From Phorcus lineatus (lineage: Eukaryota; Mollusca; Gastropoda; Trochida; Trochidae): a DNA stretch of 64,000 nucleotides. Below are positions 1 through 12,600 of the stretch, in pieces (positions within the stretch are counted from its first letter, which is position 1; the number at the start of each line of letters is the position of its first letter). The stretch lies in contig OV121083.1 in the NCBI GenBank assembly GCA_921293015.1, positions 33,224,908-33,288,907 on the forward strand, in the 5' to 3' direction. A program made the position numbers and the translations under genes. Below the pieces are notes generated by a model that was not told the origin of the DNA, made no database searches, and saw nothing but the letters and a program-made list of their open reading frames with translations.

Positions 1-2779
1 TTCATTCCCGCCGTTAGTTGGTAGTATAGGACAAGTTACGAGTTACGAAGTCAATTAACTTAGCCAACTATGTTCTCGATTAAGTATTCAACATTCTCTT
101 TTATTTCATCATCAATCGAATTAATTATTGTGGAATGATATTCCCTTAGCAATAAGGAAATGTGAATTTTTTTCTTCATTTCATACGAATAATTATGTGA
201 AAGAAAATTGTGCGTTTAAGGTCCTGACGAGCACACTTAATCATGATCTCTTTAGAATTTATGTCAGAAAGTATGCTTGTTGCAGTGTGGTCAAAGTGGT
301 GAAAATGTTATTATTTCACTGAATTTCCCGTATATGTCATACAAAGAAAAAATGTTTAAATCTAAAAATAACATTGTTAGAAACACAGTTTGAATTGATG
401 TTAATCTTATCTTAACGGCAATGGTCTCACTATTTTCGAAAACCAGAATGTTTTCAAATTTGTTCATATTCATGTCTCTCAAACTTAACGTTGCATATAA
501 TTTCTCTTGTACATATATCTGTCCGTCTCAGGTAAATGCTGTAAGTAAAAATCTAAATTTTTTTCTGACAATATGTTCGATATGGTGCCAACTCTCCTGT
601 GACGAGAATGTTTAACCCAAATGTGTATGGAAATCTACTGTTTGAATCCAAATCAATGGTTTCCTCCCATTTCTATAACCTTAGAACTCTCACTTAAAAA
701 AGCAACTACTAGTATTGAATTTAGCCTCGTGATAATTAAAAAATGATGCGAATCGGTTAATTATCTACAGTTCACCTAGCAAATAATTACTACTAGACCA
801 TATGCCTATTCACCTTGCTACCTGTAAATACTCTTTATGTACATCTATAAAATGTAAATGATTTGATTTATTCTTTGTTGTAAATCTTCACTATTGGAGG
901 AAATAAAGAATATATATAATATCATACTAGGCGCACGGTCTGAGACTGTCTCAAGAAAGTTCCAATAATAAATTGTATTGTAAATCCCAGAGTCGATCGT
1001 CTTCCTCGGTCATTCGGAGAATAAATACGGTCTAGTTAGCGTGTACATTTCATCGTGCTGCACGGACTGCACGGGCTGCAGGAATATTTCGAGCTCAGAC
1101 GGATACTCAATTTCTCTGAAGAGCAGAAATAACAACTCATACTATTATATAATATTTATTAAATAACATTTCTATTTACACTCAATTAGTTGATACAAAA
1201 TTCTATAAAACATTACAAACAAACGAAAGGGTCATCGACATTGTCATTTTTTAAACAGATCAATCTAGACTTGCTACATTTGATGAACTTACCTCCGTTC
1301 CAATTTTGATTCGGGCCCTTCGTGATCGATTGTTCATCGAAAAGGATACATGTATGCAATTAAACTTACCAACATGATAACCAAGCGATGGTTCATTTTT
1401 TTATATATCAAACTACACATACAACAGCTTGAATCAACAGATAAATACATAATTTGTTGTCATCTAAAACATTTTCTATTACTTGTTTTTGTTTTACAAT
1501 ACTTTAACAAAAACAAGTTAATAATTCCTAGGTTTCCTATATTATTCAACATCAGCCATTATTTCATTTCAGATAATCTTGTGGTACATAGCACTACATA
1601 GTAAACATATTTTTCTTTCAGAGAACAAAATCACCTCCTTCTTAATAACTTCTCAAACTTTTACCCGTCAGTTATGAAACGCTTCACATCTGTACTTCTG
1701 CCGAACGACTGCGTGCAATCGACATGTGCAATGAACATGCAATGTAATCGTGTACTTAACATCAATGGCACGGGAACAATGCTGGGGATGCGAGTATGAG
1801 ATGCGAGAAACGTGTCTGCGATGATATCAACACCGCATTGGCCAGGCTTCCTGTGTATTCGCCCTTTACCTCCACCCACAGCTTGAAATATTGCTAACTC
1901 AAACAGTTCCTGCCGACGTATTATGAATGTTCAGAGTATGAGATAGGTATGCTCTAAATTAATGAATGGATAGTTTACTATATATACATTTCTTATCTTC
2001 GAGCGATGTAGATATATATGGATCAGAGGTATGGACTTGGCTACCCGCTGTAAACACCCCTGGGCGAGTACTGGTGTGGATCAATTAGAGGCGAATCGGT
2101 TCAAGATATTGCAGTTAGTGGGCTTTTCTAATGCGCAGTTAAAACGGTAATTGCGTGCATTCCAATTGTTTTTATTTTTGAAATAAATTCGAAGTTAGAA
2201 AATTATGCGCCATGTTTTTAGAAGTTATATTAATGCACTTTTACAATCACATTCCAACTTGATTTTCAATAACAAAAACATGAAATAGCATAAACGTAGA
2301 TATTTCTTTCATAAATGTTTAATAACATATTTGATCTATTTTGGTATTTAAAGTAATGGAATAATACAAGACGATATATACAATTAAAGCTTAAAGTAAA
2401 TGATATAAAGTTAAAAAAGCGTTAAAATTTTGTCACGATCGTATGACAAATCATTTACTATTTCCTGGAATGTGTAAAACATTAGATCATTACAGAAACT
2501 CTCTACCCGAAACATTCATTTAAAAAGGTTCGCTGGAGCAAGTCCCATGTTCGTCCCCCTGTAATAAAACCACAAACATTTCCATCTTAGCCATCGGCGC
2601 CTGTGACCGACCAGACTAACTGCTTCAAAGATGCAATCACTTAAAGTGTGAATGGGAGGCACATAAGGCACACTGTGCGTATTATTGTAGGTAATAAGCC
2701 GATTGTAGCAGACAGTCGTTCGTGGGTGGACAGGCGTATCTGACTCACTCGCACCTGAAGAATGAACTGGGCAGCTAGT
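1..2779. other. No gene recognised
   Basis: AT-rich DNA with short frames on both strands. The only locally GC-rich piece is 1675-1880, where a short plus frame (PNDCVQSTCAMNMQCN) and an overlapping minus frame are both open; neither has a supporting splice site I trust. Confidence 0.5.
902..907 (+). terminator. Possible polyadenylation signal at the end of an upstream transcript or retroelement
   Basis: AATAAA lies at the end of a T-rich stretch (about 820-905) that ends GGAGGAAATAAAGAATATATA, resembling a gene or LINE 3' end. Nothing coding is recognisable before it in the window. Confidence 0.25.
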
Positions 2780-3245
2780 AGAGAAGAAAGGTTGGTGGCG
2801 GTGGAGGGACAAGGTTTAAGGGAGTTGAACAAGAGGGGAAGTTTGAAGAAATGGGGTTGTAGAGGGTAGATTAGGGTTTGTAGAAGTGAGATAAAAAGGG
2901 GTAAAGCGTGACGAGGGCCGAAGATAAGATATTGAAGAGATGAGTTTTGAGGGTTATGAAGGTGAGGTTATGACTGCATTGGTTACGTAAGGGGGTTGTA
3001 GACGGTTTGTCGGAGGGTCATTGGTTGTGACGTGAGGTAAAGTATTAAGTATACTACAAAGGCGTGGTTTGGGGATGCTTAGGGGAAAATAGGGGGTTGG
3101 AGAGGGGAGGTTAGAGTTTGTAGGAGGGAGACTATGAGTTGCAGAGTGAGGTGAGGTACAGAACGGAGGATAAGGAAATTCGGAGGTGAGGTTTTGGTTT
3201 ATAGAGGGTGGGAAAGGATGTTTTTGGCTGACAAGGGCGATGTGA
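2780..3245. repeat. G-rich, strand-asymmetric degenerate repeat tract
   Basis: The plus strand is strongly rich in G and purine, with recurring pieces such as GGGTTTGTAGAAG, GGTTGTAGACGG, GGAGGTTAGAGTTTGTAGG and GGTTTATAGAGGG. They look like decayed copies of a unit of roughly 30 bp. The 142-codon minus-strand frame at 2954-3382, rich in Pro, Ser and Thr, arises from the C-rich complement and I do not regard it as a gene. Confidence 0.5.
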
Positions 3246-6200
3246 ATCGCTATATTGGGATGCGATTTCCTCTGTAAATGTGGTCGTTTCGCTGCTTTCC
3301 GTTGCGATTCGATGTTTTCTTTGGTAGGCCTGGAAGGGGTCATACTTTCGGATTTCCGAATTTCATTAATTTCGATTAACATATTCCATATCGACTCTCT
3401 GAGAAAAAAATCAGCTTTTTCACATTGACTTGGTTAAAAAGGATTTCATTAACCTGCCAGAACTGTTACGGTTAACTGAGGGGTACAATATATATGATTG
3501 CGGTAAAATACAATGAATATTCCCTTCTATATTGCAAAATCAATATTATCCGTATTATAATACTACGATGCCCGAAAAACATCCCAAAGTACATGATCTT
3601 TACTCTAGGATACGCAGGTATGTGAACAGACTTTCGGTATGCAGCTGTAGACAAAAGATCATCCTTTGTCAGTTCAATTGAACTTAATTAATTGACGTTC
3701 AAACAGAATCCGCACTTACATGATATTTGCACTTAAAACACCAGTAGGGGATAACATTTTCTGGATGCAGTTTTAGTCTGTACGGACAAATGGAAAGTAT
3801 ATATTTTGTAATTCACACTCCAAAGTATGGCGTCAAATTAGAACTCCAGCCATGAATTGTTCTAAAAATTCCATTTCTATTCAACTATAACGGAAACTAT
3901 CATTATGAATTCATTGGCCACTATTTGATTATATGTCTTTAAATAGCAATGTATTGCCTGAAAGAGTATGCACTGAGCATCGTGTATTGAAAGCGTCTAA
4001 GAAGTGTAAAAAGGAACACAACGGGATACCATAAGTCCCCTAAAACCGTAGGGGCTTCGGACGCTGAGAGGAGAGGAGTGAAATGTATCAGTCAGCCACA
4101 CAGGGGCGTGGCATGTCGCTCTCACGTGTACATTTCAGGTCGTGAGCCGTGCCGCGCATATCTGGAGGCAGGGTAGAAATGTCAGCCGATCAGATCCATA
4201 GGGTGGAAATCTCGTGCTGCACGCACTACCCGCGGGTCAAAATAACAACAAACACACGTGTTGCCGGTCCGACTTACACGATTGCACGTGCGAAGCAAAA
4301 AATATCACGTCTTGACTCGAACAGTATCGCTCAAGCTGAGTGATATATTTCTTGTGGCGATGTCTGATTATTTCTGGCTGAAGTAGTGGAGCTTTTTGGA
4401 ACGTCAGATAGCCGGTGAATCATATTTCAACACCGAGGTGTTTAAAGTTATTTCAAACAGATTTATAAATTTATAGTTGTTGTCAGAAATGTGAACAATT
4501 TGTGTATGCAAATTTTTACATTTATCAAAGATCTCAATAATCGTCACAACTGATCCAATGATTATGAATACTATCTTAGCGTTTTAACGCGCCTTGTCAA
4601 GAATAATTTAGCAAAATTAATATCAAGATATATAAATGAGACATGTCGGTCAAATAAACATCACCTGGTATCGTTAAAGTGTGAAATTTCTAAAGAAAGG
4701 CAGGAAGGGCTGGATCACGTATACATGGATCTATATATAAAGGATTCCGTCAGATCATAGATGAGAAACAAGTAACAGCCCAAAATAACACTTTTGAGCG
4801 AATCAATGAGTTTAATCAGGTTGACTGCAATCTTGCTGAAATTTGATGATTATCACACACAACATTTATTTTATAATCATGAAAAAATGAAAGCCGTTTC
4901 CCATCGATGCTATAACCTAGCACATTGTGTAATGCTGTACGTACGTGGCGCCTTTGCTTACACAGATTGAGATTCTATTTCGTAGTGACTACCCATCAAT
5001 CCACGTCGTGTTTCTAGGTGTTTTCGGAACTGAAAATTGAAAAAGCGACTTCTAAATACCTTACACAGCAGAGACCACATTCTAACTCAACCTAGACCCC
5101 TTTTGATAATCCTAATATTAAAAAAATATATGTTATATCGCCCGAGTTCTTGTTTTCTGTATATCATTTAAATCATGAACAGTTTTCATCACCATTCACC
5201 GCCATTATTAAAACAGGTTCTCCTGCTAAAGGGATAGTAGCATATTTTTGAAATATCTATTTCTTCAAATTTTTCCCAAATGAACATTAGTTTATGCGAA
5301 ATGTATATATCATCTTCGGAGGGTAAATACAAAATCAACAAAAAATACTTAACCGGATCATCCGTAGTCGTAGAGGAAATATCAAAGTATCATGAAAAGA
5401 ACACTGGCGACCATTTTTGTGTGAACACCTTTTAAACATTTGAGGATGGGAAATGGATTGGCATTGCTTAGAATTATTTCTATATATTCAAAAGCATTGT
5501 CTAGCATTTGAAACATATAGTTTTTTCGTGCTACTGTCCCTTTTAACCCTCACTATGCTATGTGTATAGCCCTGAGCGTACAATACTTCTGTTCTGTTAA
5601 CTTTCTTATGAGAAGAAGATTGTTATACACGCCATCTAAAGCATATTATTGAAACGTTTCGAATTGAAATACATAAAAATACTTAAGAATCTGAAAATTG
5701 TTTGTTTTATCAATATTTTCTGAATTTTTTTTTATGATATATATAACAAGATTAAATGTAAGTAAAGATAACACCCTAAACGGTAAAAAGTATGCATATT
5801 TAACATGCAATTTTACGATCCAAATTTACTTTGTGAAAACTTTTTCTTTCGTTATAATTGCCTTGCAATTTAGTATTTTGAATATTCTTTAAAACTTTGA
5901 AACCTTGCAAAAACAAAACTTTAATGCGACTGAATATCAGTCTGTTGAATGAAGTGCTGCCTGTTGATGATCTGATTCACAACGATGGAATGGGAGAAGA
6001 CCGTCATTACTTCAAGACGCATGCTTGTCGGCGCGTCACACGTGCGTCATGTTGACTCACGTCGTTGTAACAGATGGTGGAGATATGCTACCCCCTCCAA
6101 CTCGCCAGACGAAAGAGTACCTTGGAAACCAGAGACGAATTTTCCGAACGTTTCCTACCCAAAAATGTCAACCTTTGTGGTCAAATGCAGAAGATGCCAG

Positions 6201-8346
6201 TCCCTGGTATCCATGTGGTGTGTGGAGTTATCTGGTGCTTGTTTGGAGCCCTACAACATGCAAGTTTTGATTAACACCGTTGTTCAAATGGTGATTTTCA
6301 GTTACAAGTATGTTGAGATAGTCGATCTCGGAATTTGCAGCATTTGACAATTTTTAGAGATTTGTTGTGAAATTCCTTCTCTTTGTCACACATTGTGTCA
6401 GCAAATTCCATTAGGAATTACTGATTATACGTATTATTATACTAATGATACTTCATGTAGATTCTTGTTCGAATATAAACTGATCGGCAAAAGAAAGAAT
6501 ACCTACAAAAAATGCAATGTTTATTTTTATTCATGAGTAAAAAAAACGACTCTGAAATAGTTTCATGATATTTATTGAAGCGAAAGTTTAATCTTTCTCA
6601 ACATTATTTGTTCATGTCATTGATAGACATGCCTTTACGCGATCGTCAAACCGCGTGGTCATAACTGTGCTTTATAAAGTGATCTTAACACCCCATGTGT
6701 TAATCAGATAAAAACTATCTCACCTTGAGTGACATTTTGAATACTTCTTTGGACTTCAGTTGGTTTTGAATACGTCTTTTCAAAATATACGCTTATCAAA
6801 AACATTCAAATTCAACTTTTCCGACAACAGCATTTTGCTTTTACTGTGTTTATGTTATTATTTATGTTATATTAAGTATGTAAAGTTTATTTTGCCTGTG
6901 ATTTTATCCGGATCATTTCGATCGAGTTTTGATGTGCGTTTGCATGATAAAGTACTCATGGTGTTTTTCATAGAACAAGATTAATATTTGACACTTTCCT
7001 CGTTTATAAGTTTTGATATTACTTTGTGTAACCAAATGATAAATCAAAACTGAAGTTAACATAGTCAGCCAACAGTTTGGCAAAGCATCTAAGCCACTTG
7101 AAACAATGACTCCATTGCCCAAAATAACATGTTTGATATATGCATGTCACACTTTGTAAAACGTCTTCATAAATCGTTTGCACAAAACCACTCCGGTAAA
7201 GCTGTCAAAGACAATGGCTACTTGTACTGTGTAAATGCCAGTTCTGACATCAGTAGATGTGAGCGGGGAATCCTTAGCTTCAGGAGGTCCTTACCCCAAC
7301 ACTTTGAAGCAGGTATGAGTTATCGCCCCTAGTCGTAACACGTGTAAACATGGCTGACGGAAACCAGCTTCAGAATGCCCGTATCATCTGAACATACCAG
7401 CCGCGAGGAGAACGTAAGTGCCCGGATAGAGTGACGACGAAAGGTCAGCGGTCAGAGCACACCCTGTGAACACGTGAGTTTATGCAGCAGTGAATATCAT
7501 CTAGACTTGATACAGTTTTTTATGGAATTGGTGTGACAGAGGGACTTCATTTTTTCTAAGTACAATTATTCTTCGAGACAAACCTTATAGTTCCTTACCA
7601 CCAGCTTGTTTAAGGTGTCTTTTGAAACTCGAATCGATTGTAGAACTAATACCCCCAATAAACGCTGCCCTGGAGTCACAACCTACATGTAGAGTAATGC
7701 AAAAAGTTGATTTCATGCTAAATACAAGCTTCGATACTGAGCGATACAAGGGGGGAAATTAATGTATTTATTGAATTCATTAACAAGCCACAGAGGTATT
7801 TGTTTATTGTATGAATATACAGTAGAGGTTAACGGACGTCCAGTGTATGTATAAGTTTTTATAATATAGTAATAAATGACCGGGATAGGGTTCAAGCTAA
7901 AAACGATTGCGTTGCGTCACGGTGATCAAAAACAAATCAGGAAATTATCCCCTTTATCTCAGATTTCCGGATGGTAGAAGGTAACTAACGATTAGGAAGA
8001 CTGTCCGAAAGGTTGTATTTTGTTATGTCCACTTTTGCATCTCGCGGGACAAAGTCATAAAACATAATGTCAGTCGAGGGATATTAGGTGGAAACAATTA
8101 TAAAGTCGGTCTCGATTTGCCGTCGGTTATATTTCACTTCCGGTAAGTAAATTCCGTTTTTTTTTTATAGTTTTAGCTAAGCTTATAGAGCAACATCAAA
8201 TTTCATGAAACGAAAAATAGTTTGCACAATTATAATGAAATATCATTTCTTCTTTGGTAACATAAATCATTAAATTGAAATGTCTGAACACTGTATCAGA
8301 ACAATGGACATGCAAAACTGTCAGGATATAAACATTATAAAACATG
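3246..8346. other. No gene recognised
   Basis: Apart from the short repeat at 3592, I see no repeat family or coding exon. GC-richer pieces at 4040-4350, 5985-6270 and 7140-7480 contain several frames at once. 7311-7318 (GCAG|GTATGAGT) and 7412-7420 (GAAC|GTAAGTGCC) are good donor matches, so non-coding or 5' exons of a plus-strand transcript are possible, but no open frame ties them together. Confidence 0.4.
3592..3655. repeat. Short dispersed repeat, copy 1
   Basis: Shares AGTACATGAT-x-TTT, then GTGAACAGACTTTCGGTAT and AGCTGTA with 43182-43245 at the same spacing. About 65 bp, family unknown. Confidence 0.55.
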
Positions 8347-8766
8347 TTAAAGAGCCACTCCGTGATTTTCATAACATATTATTTACCTTTGATACGAACC
8401 TAAATGTCATATGTGGTGATATAAAATCAAAACATAACTTTTCATGTCCAAAAGACATATATATGACAAATACTGGTTTTCCATGAAAATCTAGAAACAG
8501 CCTTATAAATGCACATAGGTGTAGATATCACGTCCAATACACATGGTTACTAGTTATATAACCTAACAAACACTATCAACTCCTATCTGCCCTCCTGGCA
8601 GTTTTAGATAAGTCTCCAAAATAACGTTTGACTATTTGACGCGCGCCACTGTCCAGTTTTCGACCATAATTGTGTCTTTTGGTAACAGTCGATACTTCGC
8701 GATCAAATGACACCATTGATTAGGTTTGGCAAATATGACTCAACAACGCACGAAATGGCTCTTTAA
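8347..8766. mobile_element. TTAA-flanked MITE, family A, copy 1
   Basis: Bounded by TTAA at 8347-8350 and 8763-8766. The terminal inverted repeats are TTAAAGAGCCACTCCGTG at the left and the complement of TTAAAGAGCCATTTCGTG at the right. It is about 420 bp with no transposase frame. A second copy at 58303-58879 aligns along its length. TTAA target sites and short inverted termini are typical of piggyBac-type transposons, so this is probably a non-autonomous relative. Confidence 0.85.
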
Positions 8767-8894
8767 GGTAAGACATTATTGAAGATATACAATCTTCTTG
8801 CCTAAATAAGGATAATGCAACAAAACCAAAAGCAATTCCTAACTTGCATGAAATTGCGTTTACGGTTATGGTTATTAGTATATACTCTGCAGTG

Positions 8895-9068
8895 GCGGAT
8901 AATGGGTTGAGGCGGACGGGTGGCGAATATAACGGTTGAGGCGGACGGGTGGCGGATATAGGGTTTGAGGTGGACGGGTGGCGGATGTAAGGGTTGAGGC
9001 GGACGGGTGACGGATAGAACGGTTGAGGCGGACGGGTGGCGGATATAGGGGTTGGGGGCGGACGGATG
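8895..9068. repeat. 29-bp GC-rich minisatellite, six copies
   Basis: Units of 28-30 bp begin at 8895, 8923, 8952, 8981, 9010 and 9039, of the form GCGGATATA-x-GGTTGAGGCGGACGGGTG. It is far more GC-rich than its surroundings. On the minus strand all three frames stay open and encode the same proline-rich repeat with RPPQP and PPPVRLN, because 29 is not a multiple of three. Those long frames (8720-9196) are a product of the repeat and are not called as genes. Confidence 0.93.
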
Positions 9069-9591
9069 GGGGTTCTTGGTCGTGACCATGATCTTTCAAG
9101 ACAACTCTTTTGCGAAGTGCACAGTCGAACAAATTCTAGTTTTCCCGAAGCAAACGGAAATGACTGAGGCTTTGCAAAGGCCATCGCTGTTTTCACATCT
9201 AACTTGCATCCAATATTTTCCCGGGTATCTTCATATATTCCCGGAAAAGCTCACGTTTAGCTTATGGCGTAATCTACGCCTGTGTGGCCAGATTCTACAG
9301 GCCACCTACATTGCACGTGCGTCTCTTCTAGTCTGTAGTCAAGCTGACCGCACTAAAATGCACTGTCGAAAATGCTATAATATGTTTTTTCGACCTCGAA
9401 AAAAGCTCTATGCATATCGAGATGAAACGATTTAATATACAGTTGTCCACTTGTCTAACAACCACTTACTTTTGCCTAACGTGAATTTCAATGTTATTCT
9501 ACCACAAACGGTTACTTAATCCTGAACACTTCGTACTCGACATTTACGCGTGCATCAACCGTAGAGTGATAATCTCAAATTGTCTCTTTAG

Positions 9592-9638
<47 letters not shown>

Positions 9639-9646
9639 CCTATCTC
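9592..9646. repeat. (TATC)n microsatellite
   Basis: About 13 tandem TATC units with a single interruption (TACC) near the right end. Confidence 0.97.
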
Positions 9647-10860
9647 GTACTTAATTAAACAAATTATTGTTGAGTAAAGTTTCATCTCGCAGATGGACAC
9701 CTCGTCACTTACTTTTGAATATCCTTAAAGAGTTTTAAAGAGTTCAGATTTTGAGGCGACCCTCTCTTTGTTAGATTGTTGACGGCAATTGCAGATTGAA
9801 AATATCATATAGCTATATTGGTTACAACTTCGGTAGTTCTCGTGGTTTGGTAAAAGACTTATTTTAAGTGTTGTACACGTTACTTTTAATTTTTCAATTT
9901 TACCATTCTATAACCTTCTTTGCAAGTCCTTAAATACTGTTTTAGAGTTCCGTTGTTAGACGTTAAAAAGAATTCAGGGTTGCCGGTCTCACATAAATTT
10001 TCCTTCTATGGTACCCTCTTTAGAAATGTCTTACAATCATACTGAGCAGTGTTGTATGGTTCCAAGTTAAATAAATTGATCCTAAAATCTATTTTGTGGC
10101 GTTTCCAACAGAACAATAATTCCCAGTTAGCATGTTGAGATAAAAGAGCACGCGAAGCACGAAGGATTTCACTAGAAGGCATGGAATACATCAGTCTCTA
10201 TTACTTGATTTTAAAGGAACTTGTTAAAACATACTAATTTCAGAAGTTTGTTAATTATTGGTGAAAGGCACAAGTTTTCAATCCGCTTGAAAGACATCTG
10301 ATTTTTTTGATTTTTTAGTTTCTTCAAAGGGGAAAGCGATAACCGAGAAACTGCACAGATACAGATATACGGGTCTTTACACTGAATCTATTTTTGGGAA
10401 ACATACATATCTGAAATCAACCACAAATATTTCCGCACCTTGCAGGCTCGTCTGGTAAGTAAATCAGCTTCAGACATCCATTTAATACGGAGCTGAAAGA
10501 GAGATTGCTAAATCTTTATTTAGTTTAATTTAGATACCTTTACTAGAACGGAGACTCGACAAGTGATTTGCTTGAAGTTTTGTGTACATTGCTTGTATTG
10601 GTTAAATGGATTGTTGACTCTTGCTGTCTGGTGATGGAGATTGATTAAATCATTCAGTGTCCCGCAGCTTCCAGCAAACCAATTTGGATCAGTAATAGAA
10701 TAAAAGTTTCTTTTTTAAATAAGAATTCAAAGTTTGATATGAGATTTAACCTTAGTGCACTGCTGAAAACTGAGATGAAAATATTTATAAATCATTTATA
10801 GTACTTATGTAAAGTTCACCTTGAAAGCAGTTTTACATCTTTACATCGTTTTTTAATCAA

Positions 10861-11065
10861 TCAATACGCTAGTTTTCGTTTAAACACCACCGGTAGCAGC
10901 ATATTGCCGACAGCATGTCGAACGCTGACATCAATAGTACCTTTCTTGCTGTTGCTGTAGAAATGTACTTTGCGCGACCTGTGTCTTATATGAATTATTG
11001 GTGCATTATTCTCATAACTGAAGGTGGGGTTGTACTGATAATCAAACACCGGCAGGTTCGTCAAT
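10861..11065 (-). CDS. Candidate terminal exon, unidentified
   Basis: An acceptor-like TTTGAATCAG precedes an open frame of 67 codons ending TGA at 10861-10863: LTNLPVFDYQYNPTFSYENN, then APIIHIRHRSRKVHFYSNSK and ending LLPVVFKRKLAY. Codons are balanced and GC-richer than the flanks. Basic, beta-strand-like composition. No recognised domain, and no other exon nearby to join it. Confidence 0.3.
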
Positions 11066-11301
11066 CTGATTCAAACTTTTTAATGTTCTTATGACTTCAG
11101 AAAAAAATGCGGGAAAGATACTTTTGGTCAAGACAGGCTCCATCTTAAAGCACTGACATCAATCATTGTATAATTCATTCTGTTGTTTTTTAGTCGCTAA
11201 TTGCCATGTAAATGCAATTTGTATTGGAATTCAAATCATGATATGCTATTCAAACATAGAAACAACGCACATTTGAAAATGCATGATCAAATACAATCAT
11301 G

Positions 11302-11690
11302 TAGTATTGAGGGTTACAAGACAACAAGTTAACAGAACATTGTTAAACATGTATTGTCCAATGTCGTGTTGTATTGAGGGATGCAGGACAGAGTTAACAG
11401 AACATGTATTGTCCAATGTCGTGTTGTATTGAGGGAAGCAGGAGAGAGTTAACAGAACATGTATTGTCCAATGTCGTGTTGTATTGAGGGATGCAGGACA
11501 GAGTTAACAGAACATGTATTGTCCAATGTCGTGTTGTATTGAGGGAAGCAGGAGAGAGTTAACAGAACATGTATTGTCCAATGTCGTGTTGTATTGAGGG
11601 ATGCAGGACAGAGTTAACAGAACATGTATTGTCCAATGTCGTGTTGTATTGAGGGATGCAGGACAGAGTTAACAGAACATGTATTGTCCA
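11302..11690. repeat. 55-bp tandem satellite with dimer structure
   Basis: Six units of exactly 55 bp start at 11351, 11406, 11461, 11516, 11571 and 11626, with a partial seventh at 11681 and a degenerate leading unit from about 11302. Two unit types alternate: one has GATGCAGGACAGAG and the other GAAGCAGGAGAGAG. The order is A-B-A-B-A-A. Confidence 0.95.
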
Positions 11691-11910
11691 AGGAAAGCAC
11701 TGACAGTTGCAAAGCAATGAGTCAAGGTCTGTGAGTAGTCTTTAGCTTGTTCGACCTTCATTTGAAACAATGTCTTCATGGAAATGGTGTCCCATACATT
11801 GGATATGATTCCGGTCTTTAAATTTTCTGATATTCTTTCCCCGAGCCTCTCAACTTGTTACAAAGAGTGAATACCCTATGCGAAATGGGTGTGGACAACT
11901 AAAGTCTTAC

Positions 11911-11930
11911 TTAAAGAGACACTCCATGTG
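11911..11930 (+). mobile_element. Solo end resembling MITE family A
   Basis: TTAAAGAGACACTCCATGTG differs from the family A terminus at two or three bases and sits 65 bp left of MITE B copy 1. I see no matching right end, so this is either a fragment or a related element into which family B inserted. Confidence 0.4.
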
Positions 11931-11978
11931 TAATTCGAGTCACATACATGTATACTAAACTTTATCAATGGTGTCATT

Positions 11979-12600
11979 TTAAAGACACTAGTGCACGTTT
12001 TTACGGTTTAAAATAGCTATTTTAAGGTTTAAGATGACTTATGCATTCACTTAAGCTTTCTATCGATGCAATGAAATACTTTAAATTCTTTACAGTCGAC
12101 CTGCAATCAACAATGAAAACGTTAAGACAGCCGCTGTCGGCTTGGACATATAAAAATTCTATGGTTAACCAGACGGATAAATCATGGACAGTTGGACGCG
12201 GCTGAACTAGTATTATGTGCAGCTATTGAATTTACCTAAACTCTGAACTGAGAACAAAGAATGAAATATGTTTTATGAAAGCAATGTTGTAAATAAACCG
12301 TTTAATAACACAGAATTAGCATTGTTATTAGATTGACCAAAGCGGCTGCCGTTTCCGCTTTTCTGGTGATAAGCACAATTTTAATATTTCCGATATCGTA
12401 GATAATGCGTATTTATTGTTACGTTACATTAAATACTTCCGGCGTTTAAAAATCAACTTTACTACCTGAATACGTAAATATTTGTTAAATAACTTACGAG
12501 GTAGATTACTTGAGTGATAATCGTGGGTAATATCGAGAGATATGCGATATCTGTGCATTCGTTGTGTTTACGAAATATTGGTGTGCACTAGTGCGTTTAA
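11979..12600. mobile_element. TTAA-flanked MITE, family B, copy 1
   Basis: Bounded by TTAA at 11979-11982 and 12597-12600, 622 bp. Termini: TTAAAGACACTAGTGCACG at the left, and TGTGCACTAGTGCGTTTAA at the right, whose complement begins TTAAACGCACTAGTGCAC. No coding frame. A full-length copy lies at 62368-62997. Probably another piggyBac-like non-autonomous family. Confidence 0.88.

Noticed and set aside
2954-3382. 142-codon minus-strand open frame
   Set aside because: Its Pro/Ser/Thr-rich composition follows from the G-rich repeat tract on the other strand; no domain, no supporting splice sites.
5985-6347. 120-codon plus frame with two more open plus frames
   Set aside because: No family resemblance, and three frames open at once suggests composition rather than coding.
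8720-9196. 158-, 95- and 85-codon overlapping minus frames
   Set aside because: All three frames are open because of the 29-bp minisatellite; the repeated peptide is a repeat artefact.
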